The position numbers were made by a program, and so were the translations under genes. The notes beneath the pieces are model-generated. The model ran no database searches, was not told the DNA's origin, and saw nothing but the letters and a program-made list of their open reading frames with translations. Below, piece by piece: positions 30,456 to 39,417 of a DNA stretch of 64,000 nt. Source of the stretch: Mycolicibacterium hodleri. GTDB taxonomy: Bacteria > Actinomycetota > Actinomycetes > Mycobacteriales > Mycobacteriaceae. The stretch covers positions 124,001 through 188,000 of the forward strand of contig NZ_JACKTL010000033.1 of the NCBI RefSeq assembly GCF_025822245.1, given 5' to 3'. The stretch's first letter is position 1; each line of letters opens with the position of its first letter.

Positions 30456-32357
30456 ATGACAGGTTCGATTGGCGGGTGGAGTGGCAGGGTCGCCACCCGG
30501 GGGATCATCGCCGCAGTTCCCACCGCGATGGTCCTCGCGTATTCCGGCAACCTCTTCGTTCAGATACCGCCCCGCTCGGCGAGTTACTCCTACGTCGAGA
30601 CCGCAGAGATCGTCGACGCGCCGTCGACCGTTGGGATCGCCGACTCGAACCTGTACGGCATGACCGATGCCGAAATCTCGACGGAACTCGACCGTTTGCA
30701 GTCGTTGGGGGTGACCAGCATTCGAGTATTCGTCCCCTGGGGTCTCGTCGAGTACGCCGACGACACCTACAACTGGTCCTACCTCGACGGCATCATCAAC
30801 GCCGCCGAGGAACGCGACATGGGCGTCATGATGGAGGTCAACGCGACGCCGAGCTGGGCGGCCGCTGATCCTGAATCCGCCAACTACCCAGCGGGTTCGG
30901 CCACTCCCGACGTGGAGAAGTTCACCGACTTCATGGGGACGTTGGCCACCCGGTACGGCGACACCGTGTCGGCGTATGAGATTTGGAACGAACCCAACTA
31001 CGCCAGCTTCTCCAACCCGATTGACCCGGCCGCGTACGCGGAACTTCTCAAATCGGTGTATCCGGTGCTCAAGGAGATTGACCCCACTGCCACGGTCGTC
31101 GCGGGAGCCCTTGGCACGGTGCAGGACTCCTCGGTGACGATGAGCGCGGTCACGTTCGTCCAGCAGATGCTCGAGGCGGGCGCCGGCGACTACTTCGACG
31201 CGATTTCGGTTCATCCCTACCAAGACACATTGCCGTTCTCGGACGGATACGACTGCAATTGCGGTGGGCAACTGACCCCGTTGCAGGAGATCGACGCGAT
31301 CAAGGCACTCATCGGAACCGACAAGACCGTGTGGATCACCGAGTACGGCCTGTCCACCGTGAACGGTGCAGACGACGAAGCCAAACAGGCCCAGTACATT
31401 CAAGACCTGCTCGACTACTGGCAGACCTACTCTCAAGCCGGGCCGATCTTCATCTACACGGGCAGTGACACCGCCACCGGCAGTTCGGACCCAGAGGCGA
31501 ACTACGGTTTGTTCTACGAGAACGGGGATCTGAAGCAGGCGGCCGAGATGCTTGCCGCGTGGATCGCCGAGCACACGACCGTCACCACGCCGACGGACCC
31601 GGGATCGACGACTCAGCCCACGCTGCAAGAAACCCTCCAGAGCATCGTGAACGCGGTCTCCGAGACCATCCGTCAGGCAGTGCAAAGCATTTCGGTATTT
31701 GCCCAAGCCATCGTCACGGCAATCACCAACGTGGTGACCAATTTGACGAACGCCCTTGCCTCGATTGGCGGCGCCGCGACGGTATCCGCCGCGGAGGTCA
31801 CGACGTCGACGACAACCGCCACGGCGACCGCCACGGAAACGAGTGCCAGCACCAAAGCGGAAACCCCGGAACCACGAGCGGAGTCTGCCACGTCGTCGAC
31901 CAAGGATGACGCCGCGCAGACTGCGGTCGCGGTCACGGCAGCCACGGCCGACGCCGTCGCCTCCTCGAGCAAGGTGGTGGACGCTGCCGTCGACTCGTCG
32001 ACGACCGTCACCCCGGCAGCATCCGGTACCGCGGCTTCTGCACCCGTCGACGCGGAGGCCACGCCCAAGGCGCCCACGCAGGGTTCTGTTTCCGAGACGG
32101 GCACCACCCGCACCGACGACTCACCGCGCTCGGCGACCTCGGCCGGGCCGAAGACCAGCGAGGCCGCCACGGACCACCCGGCCAGGCGTCGCCCGCCGAC
32201 GCATCCCACCAGACCGACTGTCGACCAGTCGGAGGTTGCGAAGACCATACAGTCGAAGACCGACGTCGCCACACGGTGGAAGGACCGGCACCTGGCGGGG
32301 GTCACGTCGCCCTCCTCGTCGTCGTCGGACGGCGGAGCTTCGGGTGGCGGCGACTAA
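30456..32357 (+). CDS. Membrane-anchored glycoside hydrolase (clan GH-A) with long Ala/Thr/Ser tail
   Basis: 633 aa from ATG at 30456 (GGGGGAGC site). An N-terminal hydrophobic segment (GIIAAVPTAMVLAYSGNLFV) directs export. The catalytic TIM barrel has the acid/base in YEIWNEPN (Glu179) and the nucleophile in VWITEYGLST (Glu296), the GH-A pattern of GH5/GH39/GH51-type enzymes. From about residue 373 a 260-residue low-complexity tail of Thr, Ala, Ser and Pro follows, with a short amphipathic part. Such tails often are O-glycosylated wall spacers. It sits after two glycosyltransferase genes, so it may trim or remodel the same glycan. Confidence 0.8.
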   Translation: MTGSIGGWSGRVATRGIIAAVPTAMVLAYSGNLFVQIPPRSASYSYVETAEIVDAPSTVGIADSNLYGMTDAEISTELDRLQSLGVTSIRVFVPWGLVEYADDTYNWSYLDGIINAAEERDMGVMMEVNATPSWAAADPESANYPAGSATPDVEKFTDFMGTLATRYGDTVSAYEIWNEPNYASFSNPIDPAAYAELLKSVYPVLKEIDPTATVVAGALGTVQDSSVTMSAVTFVQQMLEAGAGDYFDAISVHPYQDTLPFSDGYDCNCGGQLTPLQEIDAIKALIGTDKTVWITEYGLSTVNGADDEAKQAQYIQDLLDYWQTYSQAGPIFIYTGSDTATGSSDPEANYGLFYENGDLKQAAEMLAAWIAEHTTVTTPTDPGSTTQPTLQETLQSIVNAVSETIRQAVQSISVFAQAIVTAITNVVTNLTNALASIGGAATVSAAEVTTSTTTATATATETSASTKAETPEPRAESATSSTKDDAAQTAVAVTAATADAVASSSKVVDAAVDSSTTVTPAASGTAASAPVDAEATPKAPTQGSVSETGTTRTDDSPRSATSAGPKTSEAATDHPARRRPPTHPTRPTVDQSEVAKTIQSKTDVATRWKDRHLAGVTSPSSSSSDGGASGGGD

Positions 32358-32382
32358 CCTCGCCCCGGTTTCCATCGCGTTA

Positions 32383-32409
32383 AACAATCCTCCAGGGGTT
32401 GTTTTATTT
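32383..32409 (+). terminator. Intrinsic terminator
   Basis: AACAATCC (32383-32390), loop TCCAG, GGGTTGTT (32396-32403), then TTATTT. An eight-pair stem (one G-U) followed by a T-rich stretch, 26 bases after the hydrolase stop. T-rich intrinsic terminators are uncommon in mycobacteria. Confidence 0.5.
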
Positions 32410-32489
32410 CGGACGCCCGCATACTTTCGTCTAAAGTACGCACCCGGACCGGGCAGCACCAGCCCTCGACATCTCCTGGAGATACGTCA

Positions 32490-33950
32490 ATGTCATCACG
32501 CACACCGGATGTCGCCGTTGGTGAACCGACACCGCAATCCAATTCCGGCCCCACACAATTCAAGGCCAATCTCGGAACCGGAAGGGTTGCACTCCTCGTC
32601 ATCGCGTGCGCCGCACCGCTGGGGTCGGTCATCGGAAACACACCCATCGGGTTTACCCTCGGCAACGGTGCGGGCCTTCCCATCGTCTTCCTGGTGGCCG
32701 GACTGGTGCTCGGTTGCTTCGCGGTGGGATACGTCGCCATCAACCGGGCCGTCCCCGGCGGCGGCGGCTTCGCGCGGTACGTCCACGCCGGTTTTGGACC
32801 CGGCGCCGGCCTCGGCGCAGCGTATGCCACCACCCTGGCCTACGGCGCGGGAACCATCGGAATTACCGCTGCTGCAGGCTATTTCGCCGACGTCATCGCT
32901 CAAGCACACGGGCTCGACCTGCCCTGGTGGATCTACTCCGTCATCGCACTGCTGATCGTCGGCACACTCGGCCGCCATGCCGCGGACCTGAGCGCGACCG
33001 TACTGCTGGTCATGATCGTCGCCGAGTTCGCCATGCTCGTCGTCCTCGACATCCTGATCCTCGCGCACAACGGCCTGTCGGCGTTGCCGCTGGACATCTT
33101 CACGCCGGGTCACGTGTTCTCGGGCAGCATCGGCCCGGCTCTGATGATTGCCTTCACGTCGTTCATCGGCATCGAATCCGCCGTCATCTACGCCAACGAG
33201 GCGCGCAATCCGGGGAAGACCGTGCCCAGGGCGATCTACCTGTGCGTCGGTGCCATCTCGGTGTTCTACTTCTTCACCATCTGGCTCATCGTGGGTTCGG
33301 TCGGTGTGAACCAGATCGTGCCGAGAGCCCAAGAGGCGCAGGGTGATCTGCTGTTCGTGCTCTCCGGCGAGCAGGGCGGGAGCCTGCTCACGGCACTCAT
33401 GCAGATCTTCTTCCTCACCAGTGTGCTGGCGTCGCTGGTGGCGCTGCACAACGCGACGACGCGCTACCTCCAGACGATGGGCACGCAACACACGATGCCA
33501 CGGTTCCTTGGTGCCCTTCACCCGCGCTACCAGGGACCCGCGCGCGCCAGTGAGGCCCTGTCGATCTTGACGGCAATCGTCGTCGTCGTCTTCGTCGTGG
33601 TCGGCGCCGACCCCTACCTCGGTGTCTACACGAGCCTCGGCGGGTTGTTCACCGTCGGCATCGTCGCGATGCAAGGCGCGGTAGCCGTCACGGTGGTGGT
33701 CTTCTTCCGTCGACGCCGGGACAAGCGCGTGTGGAAGACGTTGGTGGGTCCGTCCATTGGCGCGCTCGGCCTGTTGACGGCCACCGGTTTGATCATCGCC
33801 AACTACTCGCTGCTCACCGGCACCGAGGACACGATTCCGAACCTTCTGCCCTGGCTGATTCCGCTCGCCTTCGTCGTCGGATTCGTCGTCCATCGCCTCC
33901 GCCGCGACGTCGTCGTGGACTTCGATCCGGTGTCGGCGGCTCGGGAGTGA
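32490..33950 (+). CDS. APC-superfamily amino acid/amine permease
   Basis: 486 aa with about twelve membrane helices. APC marks: LVIACAAPLGSVIGNTPIGF in helix 1, AINRAVPGGGGFARYVHAGFG, and FTSFIGIESAVIYANEARNPGKTVPRAIY in helix 6. It imports an amino acid or amine by proton symport. Its stop overlaps the next start (GTGA), so it is co-translated with a PfkB kinase, a class III PLP enzyme and a class II aldolase. The imported compound is probably their substrate. Confidence 0.87.
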   Translation: MSSRTPDVAVGEPTPQSNSGPTQFKANLGTGRVALLVIACAAPLGSVIGNTPIGFTLGNGAGLPIVFLVAGLVLGCFAVGYVAINRAVPGGGGFARYVHAGFGPGAGLGAAYATTLAYGAGTIGITAAAGYFADVIAQAHGLDLPWWIYSVIALLIVGTLGRHAADLSATVLLVMIVAEFAMLVVLDILILAHNGLSALPLDIFTPGHVFSGSIGPALMIAFTSFIGIESAVIYANEARNPGKTVPRAIYLCVGAISVFYFFTIWLIVGSVGVNQIVPRAQEAQGDLLFVLSGEQGGSLLTALMQIFFLTSVLASLVALHNATTRYLQTMGTQHTMPRFLGALHPRYQGPARASEALSILTAIVVVVFVVVGADPYLGVYTSLGGLFTVGIVAMQGAVAVTVVVFFRRRRDKRVWKTLVGPSIGALGLLTATGLIIANYSLLTGTEDTIPNLLPWLIPLAFVVGFVVHRLRRDVVVDFDPVSAARE

Positions 33951-34981
33951 CGGTGTCGTTCGGCGCACGGTTGGCGACCGTCGCGGTACTCGGGCCGCAC
34001 ATCGTGGACGTCCTCGGGCGGCCGGTGATCGAGATACCCGCTGGCCAGGGCAGCACGAGGCTGGACGAGATCCGCATTACGGTCGCCGGTACCGGCGGCG
34101 GCGCGGCCGTGGACCTGGCGAAGCTTGGGTGCTCGGTCGCCTCGTTCGCCGCCGTGGGCGACGACCTGCTGGGACGACTCCTGGACTCGCAGTTGCAAAC
34201 CCATGGCGTGGACACCACGGGTCTGGTGTGGCGTCGCGACGCGGTGACTTCGGCGACCATCCTGCCGATCCGGCCCAACGGTGACCGCCCGGCCCTGCAC
34301 GTTCCGGGTGCCACGCCCACCCTGCGGGCCTCCGACCTCGACGGTGCGGCGCTGCTTGCCGCCGATGCGGTTCTCTTCGGCGGCCCCGAAACGATGCCGC
34401 ACCTCCTCGAACCGGACGGCGTCGCCCTCGTCGAGGCGGTGCACGACGCGGGCAAGCCGGTCTTCGTCGACCTCCTGCATCCGGCAACGGCCACGACGCT
34501 CGCCCTACTCACTCCCCTCCTGCCGCTGATCGACTGGTTCCTGCCCAACGAGGAGCAACTGCGTGGCCTGACCGGGATCGACGACCTCGTCGACGCGGCT
34601 GGGGCGCTGCTCGCCCGCGGGGTGGGTGCCGTGGCCGTCACGGTCGGCGATCAGGGTGCTCTGGTGCTACGCCCCGCCGTCGAACCCGTGAGAGTGCCGG
34701 CGCTGCCGACGACCGTCGTCGACACCACCGGCTGCGGTGACTCGTTCAACGCAGGCCTGATCACCGGGCTGCTGAGTGGCTGCACCGCCGAGGACGCAGC
34801 GCTCCTCGGGTGCGCCTGTGGCGCGTTGGTCGCGTCCGGGCTCGGCTCAGACGCCGGAATCACCGATCTCGCCGGAGTCCTCGCGTTGATCAACGCGTCG
34901 CATCCCGATACCGCCGACCGCATCGGCCGCACCGTCGACGATCACGTCACGCGCCGCACGAACGACGTCGTGGACGCCTGA
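33947..34981 (+). CDS. PfkB-family carbohydrate kinase
   Basis: 344 aa. The GTG at 33947 overlaps the permease stop (GTGA); GTG 33953 is an alternative. PfkB signatures: GGGAAVDLAKLGCSVASFAAVGDD near the N-terminus, LPNEEQLRGLTG, and DTTGCGDSFNAG with catalytic Asp265 and Cys in place of the usual Ala. It phosphorylates a hydroxyl of a sugar or sugar-like compound with ATP. In this operon it probably prepares the substrate for the PLP enzyme and aldolase that follow. Confidence 0.85.
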   Translation: MTVSFGARLATVAVLGPHIVDVLGRPVIEIPAGQGSTRLDEIRITVAGTGGGAAVDLAKLGCSVASFAAVGDDLLGRLLDSQLQTHGVDTTGLVWRRDAVTSATILPIRPNGDRPALHVPGATPTLRASDLDGAALLAADAVLFGGPETMPHLLEPDGVALVEAVHDAGKPVFVDLLHPATATTLALLTPLLPLIDWFLPNEEQLRGLTGIDDLVDAAGALLARGVGAVAVTVGDQGALVLRPAVEPVRVPALPTTVVDTTGCGDSFNAGLITGLLSGCTAEDAALLGCACGALVASGLGSDAGITDLAGVLALINASHPDTADRIGRTVDDHVTRRTNDVVDA

Positions 34982-35012
34982 CGCCCGCGCATCACTCGAG
35001 AAGGAGAACATC

Positions 35013-36269
35013 ATGACCACTGACTTGGGCGTGACCACCGACCGACGCCAGCGCAGCGTCGATGCCGAATTGCGCAGGCGCGCAGCAGCAGTCGTGCCAA
35101 ACGGCATGTACGGCCATCTCAACATGGCTGCACTACCGGCGATTCCGCAGTTCGTCGCCCGCGCGCGCGGCGCACGTCTGTGGGACGTCGACGACAACGA
35201 GTACGTGGACCTCATGTGCAGCTGGGGCCCGGTCATCCTTGGCCATCACGACCCGGTCGTCGAGGAAGCCGCCGAGCGGCAGCGTCGGCTGGGCGACTGC
35301 CTCAACGGACCCGCCCCGGTCATGGTCGAGCTCGCCGAGGCCATGGTGGAGACGATCAGCGGTGCTGACTGGGCGATGTTCGCCAAGAACGGGACGGATG
35401 CAACCACCATGTGTTGCACCATCGCTCGCGCCGAGACCAAGCGGCCGCTGATCCTCGTCGCCACCGGGGCCTACCACGGAGCCGCCCCCTGGTGCACTCC
35501 GTTCCCGGCCGGCGTCACCGCCGCCGACCGCGCGAACCTCCTGCAGTACGACTACAACGACATCGCCTCGGTCCGCGCCGCGGTTGGAGAGCACGCCGAC
35601 GACGTCGCCGCCATCATCGCCAGCCCCTTTCGGCACGACGCCGGGTTCGACCAGGAACTCGTCGACCCGACCTTTGCGCGCGAGCTCCGGGCGTACTGCG
35701 ACGAGATCGGTGCGGCGTTGATCTTGGACGACGTGCGCGCCGGCTTCCGCCTGCACCACGGCGGAAGTTGGGAGCCGTTCGGCGTGGAGCCCGATTTGAC
35801 GCCCTGGAGCAAGTCCATCGCCAACGGCCACGCCCTGGCGGCCGTCACCGGGACCGACCGCTACCGCGAGGCAGCCGGCAGCATCTTCGTGACCGGTTCG
35901 TTCTGGATGGGTGCCGTGGCGATGGCCGCGGGTCAGGCGACCATTCAGGAGCTCGGCCGACGCGACGCCGTGACCCGGATGCGTGACCTCGGCCGGCAGC
36001 TGCGCACGGGGGTGGCCGAGAGCGCCGCTGCGTGGGGATTCGACATCCGCTACACCGGGCCCGATCAGATGCCAAATCTGTTGTTCGCCAACGATACCGA
36101 CTACGAGTTGGCGGTCGCGTTCAGTGCCGAGGCGCAAGCCCGTGGGGTCTACGTGCATCCGAAGCACAATTGGTTCGTCTCGGCCGCGATGACGTCAGAC
36201 GATCTCGACATGGCGCTCACCGGGCTCGACGGTGCGTTCGCCGCGCTGCGCACCCGGTACCCGCGGTGA
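35013..36269 (+). CDS. Class III PLP-dependent aminotransferase (GSA aminomutase-like)
   Basis: 418 aa, ATG after GAAGGAG. Class III features: ARLWDVDDNEYVDLMCSWGP, FAKNGTDATTMCCTIAR, GAYHGAAPW, ALILDDVRAGFRLHHGG and the PLP Lys in PWSKSIANGHALAAV (Lys267). Closest in pattern to glutamate-1-semialdehyde aminomutases, a group that also includes amino-alcohol phosphate lyases. With a PfkB kinase before it and an aldolase after it, transamination or phospho-elimination of a phosphorylated amino compound is plausible. It is not the haem-pathway HemL, given the operon. Confidence 0.85.
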   Translation: MTTDLGVTTDRRQRSVDAELRRRAAAVVPNGMYGHLNMAALPAIPQFVARARGARLWDVDDNEYVDLMCSWGPVILGHHDPVVEEAAERQRRLGDCLNGPAPVMVELAEAMVETISGADWAMFAKNGTDATTMCCTIARAETKRPLILVATGAYHGAAPWCTPFPAGVTAADRANLLQYDYNDIASVRAAVGEHADDVAAIIASPFRHDAGFDQELVDPTFARELRAYCDEIGAALILDDVRAGFRLHHGGSWEPFGVEPDLTPWSKSIANGHALAAVTGTDRYREAAGSIFVTGSFWMGAVAMAAGQATIQELGRRDAVTRMRDLGRQLRTGVAESAAAWGFDIRYTGPDQMPNLLFANDTDYELAVAFSAEAQARGVYVHPKHNWFVSAAMTSDDLDMALTGLDGAFAALRTRYPR

Positions 36270-36904
36270 CCCCGCTGGAGTCGCTTCGCGGCGACGTCGC
36301 GGCCAGCTGTCGCGAGCTGGCCGGGCATGGTCTGGCGTTGGCGGGAGCCGGGAACGTCAGCGTGCGCAGTGATCGGCACGTGCTCATCACCCGCGCCGGC
36401 TTGCGCTTCGAAGCCGCTGCGCCCGAGGACATCACGATTCTCAGCCTGGACGGCGACGTTCTCGACGGTGCACGGCCGTCGTCGGAGACGCGTCTGCACC
36501 TGGGCATCTACGAACGGTCGTCGGCGCAGGCGGTCGTGCACACCCACGGGAGGAGTTCGGTGGCGGTGGGTCTCGTGTGTGATCGGATGCCCTTGGTGCA
36601 CTACAACCTCCTGCGATTGGGCGGTCGCATTCCCACCGTGCCGTACCACCTCTTCGGGTCTGACGAACTTGCCGGGGCAGTGGGTGCCGCCATCGCCGAG
36701 GGGTTCGGCACGGTGCTGATGCGCAACCACGGAGCGGTGAGCAGCGCGCGTTCCGTCGAGGAGGCCGTCGAGCACGCCGCCTTGCTGGAATGGCTGTGCG
36801 ACGTATATCTGGCGGCGCGCACCCTCGGCACACCCGAGTTGCTCACCGACGACGACCTCGTCGCCGTGGCAGCACAATCCGCCCGCTTGTCCTACGGGCA
36901 CTAG
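36266..36904 (+). CDS. Class II aldolase/adducin-family protein
   Basis: 212 aa. GTG start overlapping the aminotransferase stop (GTGA). Zinc-aldolase motifs: AGNVSVR, RPSSETRLHLGIY (acid Glu), VVHTHGRSS (two His ligands) and VLMRNHGAVS (third His). This is the pattern of fuculose-phosphate or ribulose-phosphate aldolases that split a phosphorylated sugar into dihydroxyacetone phosphate and an aldehyde. It is the last gene of the permease-kinase-PLP enzyme operon. Confidence 0.86.
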   Translation: MTPLESLRGDVAASCRELAGHGLALAGAGNVSVRSDRHVLITRAGLRFEAAAPEDITILSLDGDVLDGARPSSETRLHLGIYERSSAQAVVHTHGRSSVAVGLVCDRMPLVHYNLLRLGGRIPTVPYHLFGSDELAGAVGAAIAEGFGTVLMRNHGAVSSARSVEEAVEHAALLEWLCDVYLAARTLGTPELLTDDDLVAVAAQSARLSYGH

Positions 36905-36978
36905 CGCAGTGCGTCCTCCGTCTAGTGGTGTCGACCGGGGCTTAGACTCGGTGCGCAGCAGCTACTCGAGGGGACCCG

Positions 36979-37602
36979 ATGCCGAAGATCGTCGATCACG
37001 ACGAACGTCGTGAAGAGATCTTGAGTGCCGCCATCCGCGTCATCGACAGCGTGGGGCTCGACAACACGACCACCCGAGCCATCGCCCTCGAGTCGGGATA
37101 TTCCAACGGCGTCCTGAGCCACTACTTCCAGGACAAGGACGACATCCTGCGGTCGATCCTCGTCACCACCCACCGCCAGTTCATGGATCGGGTCGCGAAC
37201 GGCATGCGCGGGAAGGACGAGTTCGGTCGGCTGTGGGCGATGCTGATGCACAACCTTCCGCTCGACGGCGAGCGCCACCTCGAGACGCTGATGGAGATCA
37301 CCTTCTGGCCGCGGGCGCTCTCCAACCCTGCGCTGCGGCAGTTTCAAGCCGTGGCGGCCAGCGAATTGCTCACGCAGCTTCGTGGCCTGATCGCCGACGT
37401 GCGGGCGGCGGGCGGCCTCGACAGCGATCTGACCGACGCCGACATCGCCGAGTTGCTCATCGCCGTGATCGACGGACTGTCGGTGCACGCCGAGCTGTTC
37501 CCCACGCGGCTGCCGTCGGCTCGCCAAAAGAGGTTGATGCGCGCGCAGTTGACCTCGATCGGGTTTCGCGTCGACGAGAAGGCTACGGCCGCTTCGAAGT
37601 AG
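36979..37602 (+). CDS. TetR-family regulator (BetI-like)
   Basis: 207 aa. Helix-turn-helix: RREEILSAAIRVIDSVGLDN, ALESGYSNGVLSHYFQDKDDIL. The C-terminal part ends with an Arg-rich segment (TRLPSARQKRLMRAQL) as in BetI-type repressors. It lies 74 bases after the permease-aldolase operon on the same strand and is a candidate controller of it. No operator palindrome was seen in the short gap before it. Confidence 0.85.
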   Translation: MPKIVDHDERREEILSAAIRVIDSVGLDNTTTRAIALESGYSNGVLSHYFQDKDDILRSILVTTHRQFMDRVANGMRGKDEFGRLWAMLMHNLPLDGERHLETLMEITFWPRALSNPALRQFQAVAASELLTQLRGLIADVRAAGGLDSDLTDADIAELLIAVIDGLSVHAELFPTRLPSARQKRLMRAQLTSIGFRVDEKATAASK

Positions 37603-37616
37603 CGCGTCTCCGCGGT

Positions 37617-38051
37617 TCAGTCCGACTGACCGACCAGGGCGGTCACGCGGATCTCGACGCGCATGCCCGGAGCGCCAAGGGCGGCGACGCCGATCTGGGT
37701 CCAAATCGGCGCCCGGTCACCCATCCGCTTGCGGAACTGCTCGACCATCACTCGGGTGTGATCGTCACCGATCGTGTCCTCAGCGGTTGGAATGTGGTAG
37801 CTGTCGACGGCGATGACGTCGGTCCAGCTCGCGCCGACGGTGGCCAGCGTGCGCTCGACGTTCTCGAACGCCTGCACGATCTCCTCGTCGAGGGATTCGG
37901 GGAAGCTGACGGGAAAGCTGAGTTCGCGACCCCAGCCGCCTTGCCCGGAGATCTCGACTCGGTCGCCCACGCGGACCGCCTGCCGGTAGTGCAGCAGCTC
38001 GAGCATCGTGTCGCCGTACCCGGGAGTGCTGGTGAAGATGGCGCTACTCAT
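37617..38051 (-). CDS. RidA-family protein
   Basis: 144 aa. RidA/YjgF fold: HYRQAVRVGDRVEISGQGGWG, QAFENVERTLATVGASWTDVI, and the C-terminal PIWTQIGVAALGAPGMRVEIRVTALV with the conserved Arg. RidA proteins hydrolyse reactive enamine/imine intermediates made by PLP enzymes. It is divergent from a MarR regulator with two perfect palindromes between them, so it is probably that regulator's target. Confidence 0.85.
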   Translation of the reverse strand: MSSAIFTSTPGYGDTMLELLHYRQAVRVGDRVEISGQGGWGRELSFPVSFPESLDEEIVQAFENVERTLATVGASWTDVIAVDSYHIPTAEDTIGDDHTRVMVEQFRKRMGDRAPIWTQIGVAALGAPGMRVEIRVTALVGQSD

Positions 38052-38070
38052 GGTGAACCGTCCTTGTTCC

Positions 38071-38124
38071 TTGACTTCATGGATGAAGTCAAACTAGCAC
38101 GGACTCACTTCATGCGTGAAGTGA
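38071..38124. promoter_or_regulatory. Two perfect MarR operators between ridA-like and marR genes
   Basis: Box 1: TTGACTTCAT (38071-38080), GG, ATGAAGTCAA (38083-38092). Box 2: TCACTTCA (38105-38112), TGCG, TGAAGTGA (38117-38124). Both share ACTTCA-N4-TGAAGT and are 33 bases apart centre to centre. They sit in the 98-base divergent gap. Confidence 0.75.
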
Positions 38125-38149
38125 CTGCTTGGGTCGTTACGATGTCGGC

Positions 38150-38638
38150 ATGGCGGCGGGCAGATCGGGAAACGGGGCGACCGGCCCTGAGTGGCTCGAC
38201 CCGGACGAGAAGGACGCCTGGACCGGGCTGGTCTCACTCATCCTGCTGCTGCCCAGCCGACTCGAGGCGCCGTTGCAAGAGGCGGCCGGGCTGACCCTCT
38301 TCGAGTACCTCACGCTGAGTCACATGTCCGAGGCTCCAGAACGCCGCATCCGGATGAGCGAACTGGCCTACCTCGCCAACGGGTCCCTCTCGCGGCTCTC
38401 CAACGTGGTGAAGCGCTTCGAACAGCGGGGCTGGGTCGCCCGCGCGCCCGATCCCGACGACGGACGCTATACCGTCGCCTCGCTGACCGAGGCCGGGTAC
38501 GCGGTGGTCGTGGCCGCGGCCCCGGTGCACGTACGCGCCGTTCGCGAGGTCTTCCTGGACCACGTGAGCGCCTCCGACGGACGGGCACTGGCCCGGGTCG
38601 CCGCCAAACTCCGCGTGCGTCCGTCCGACCTGGCCTGA
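38150..38638 (+). CDS. MarR-family regulator
   Basis: 162 aa from ATG 38150. Winged helix: LTLFEYLTLSHMSEAPERRIRMSELAYL, NGSLSRLSNVVKRFEQRGWVAR and the wing DPDDGRYTVASLTEAG. It should bind the two ACTTCA-N4-TGAAGT boxes just upstream and regulate itself and the divergent RidA-like gene. The ligand is unknown. Confidence 0.88.
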   Translation: MAAGRSGNGATGPEWLDPDEKDAWTGLVSLILLLPSRLEAPLQEAAGLTLFEYLTLSHMSEAPERRIRMSELAYLANGSLSRLSNVVKRFEQRGWVARAPDPDDGRYTVASLTEAGYAVVVAAAPVHVRAVREVFLDHVSASDGRALARVAAKLRVRPSDLA

Positions 38639-38721
38639 GCCGCCGATCGGCCCGTCGCGGAATGGACACCGCAGACCCACTGTTGCCTCCAGAAGGTCCG
38701 GCACCACCACACGGAGGCAGC

Positions 38722-39390
38722 ATGAAGATTGGCATCATCGGCGCGGGGCAGATCGGCGGGACGCTGACGCGGCGGCTACGCGAACTCGGACACGAGGTGC
38801 GGGTGTCGAACTCGCGGTCCCCCGAGACGCTCTCCGACCTCGAGAACGAGACCGGTGCGACGGCTGTGTGGGCGAAGGACGCCGCAGCCGACGCCGACCT
38901 CGTCATCGTGAGCATTCCGCAGAAGAACGTTCCCGATCTGGCCAAGGGCATCGTCGACGCGCGCAAGCCGGGCGCCCCGGTGATCGAGACCAACAACTAC
39001 TACCCGCAGCAACGCGACGGCGAAATCGCGGCCATCGAAGACGGTCAGGTCGAAAGCGCTTGGGTCGCAGACCAAATCGGCGCGCCGGTGTACAAGGTGT
39101 TCAACGGCATTTGGTGGAAGCACCTACTCGAGAGCGGCAAGCCCAGCGGCACGCCGAGCCGCATCGCGCTGCCGATCGCCGGAGAGGACGGGCCCGGCCG
39201 GGCCCTGGTACACGACGTCGTCGACCACCTCGGGTTCGAACCGGTCGACGCCGGACCAATCTCCGAATCCTGGCGTCAGCAGCCGGGAACACCGGTGTAC
39301 GGCAAGGACTTCGACGCAGACCGGACTCGTCAGGCGCTCGCCGAGGCGACGTCGGAGCGGACGTCGGAGTGGACCGCGCGCACCTCCTGA
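38722..39390 (+). CDS. F420-dependent NADP oxidoreductase-family protein
   Basis: 222 aa, ATG after ACGGAGGCAGC. The N-terminal NADP motif KIGIIGAGQIGGTLTRRL and the SNSRSPETLSDL segment (phosphate-binding Arg) match the coenzyme F420-dependent NADP reductase family; DLVIVSIPQKNVPDLAKGI and VIETNNYYPQQRDGE follow. It may move hydride between F420 and NADP or act as an imine/keto reductase. A deazaflavin-dependent-type protein follows 27 bases downstream, which supports F420. Confidence 0.78.
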   Translation: MKIGIIGAGQIGGTLTRRLRELGHEVRVSNSRSPETLSDLENETGATAVWAKDAAADADLVIVSIPQKNVPDLAKGIVDARKPGAPVIETNNYYPQQRDGEIAAIEDGQVESAWVADQIGAPVYKVFNGIWWKHLLESGKPSGTPSRIALPIAGEDGPGRALVHDVVDHLGFEPVDAGPISESWRQQPGTPVYGKDFDADRTRQALAEATSERTSEWTARTS

Positions 39391-39417
39391 CGCCGCCGGA
39401 TCACTAGAGTCGGCAGC

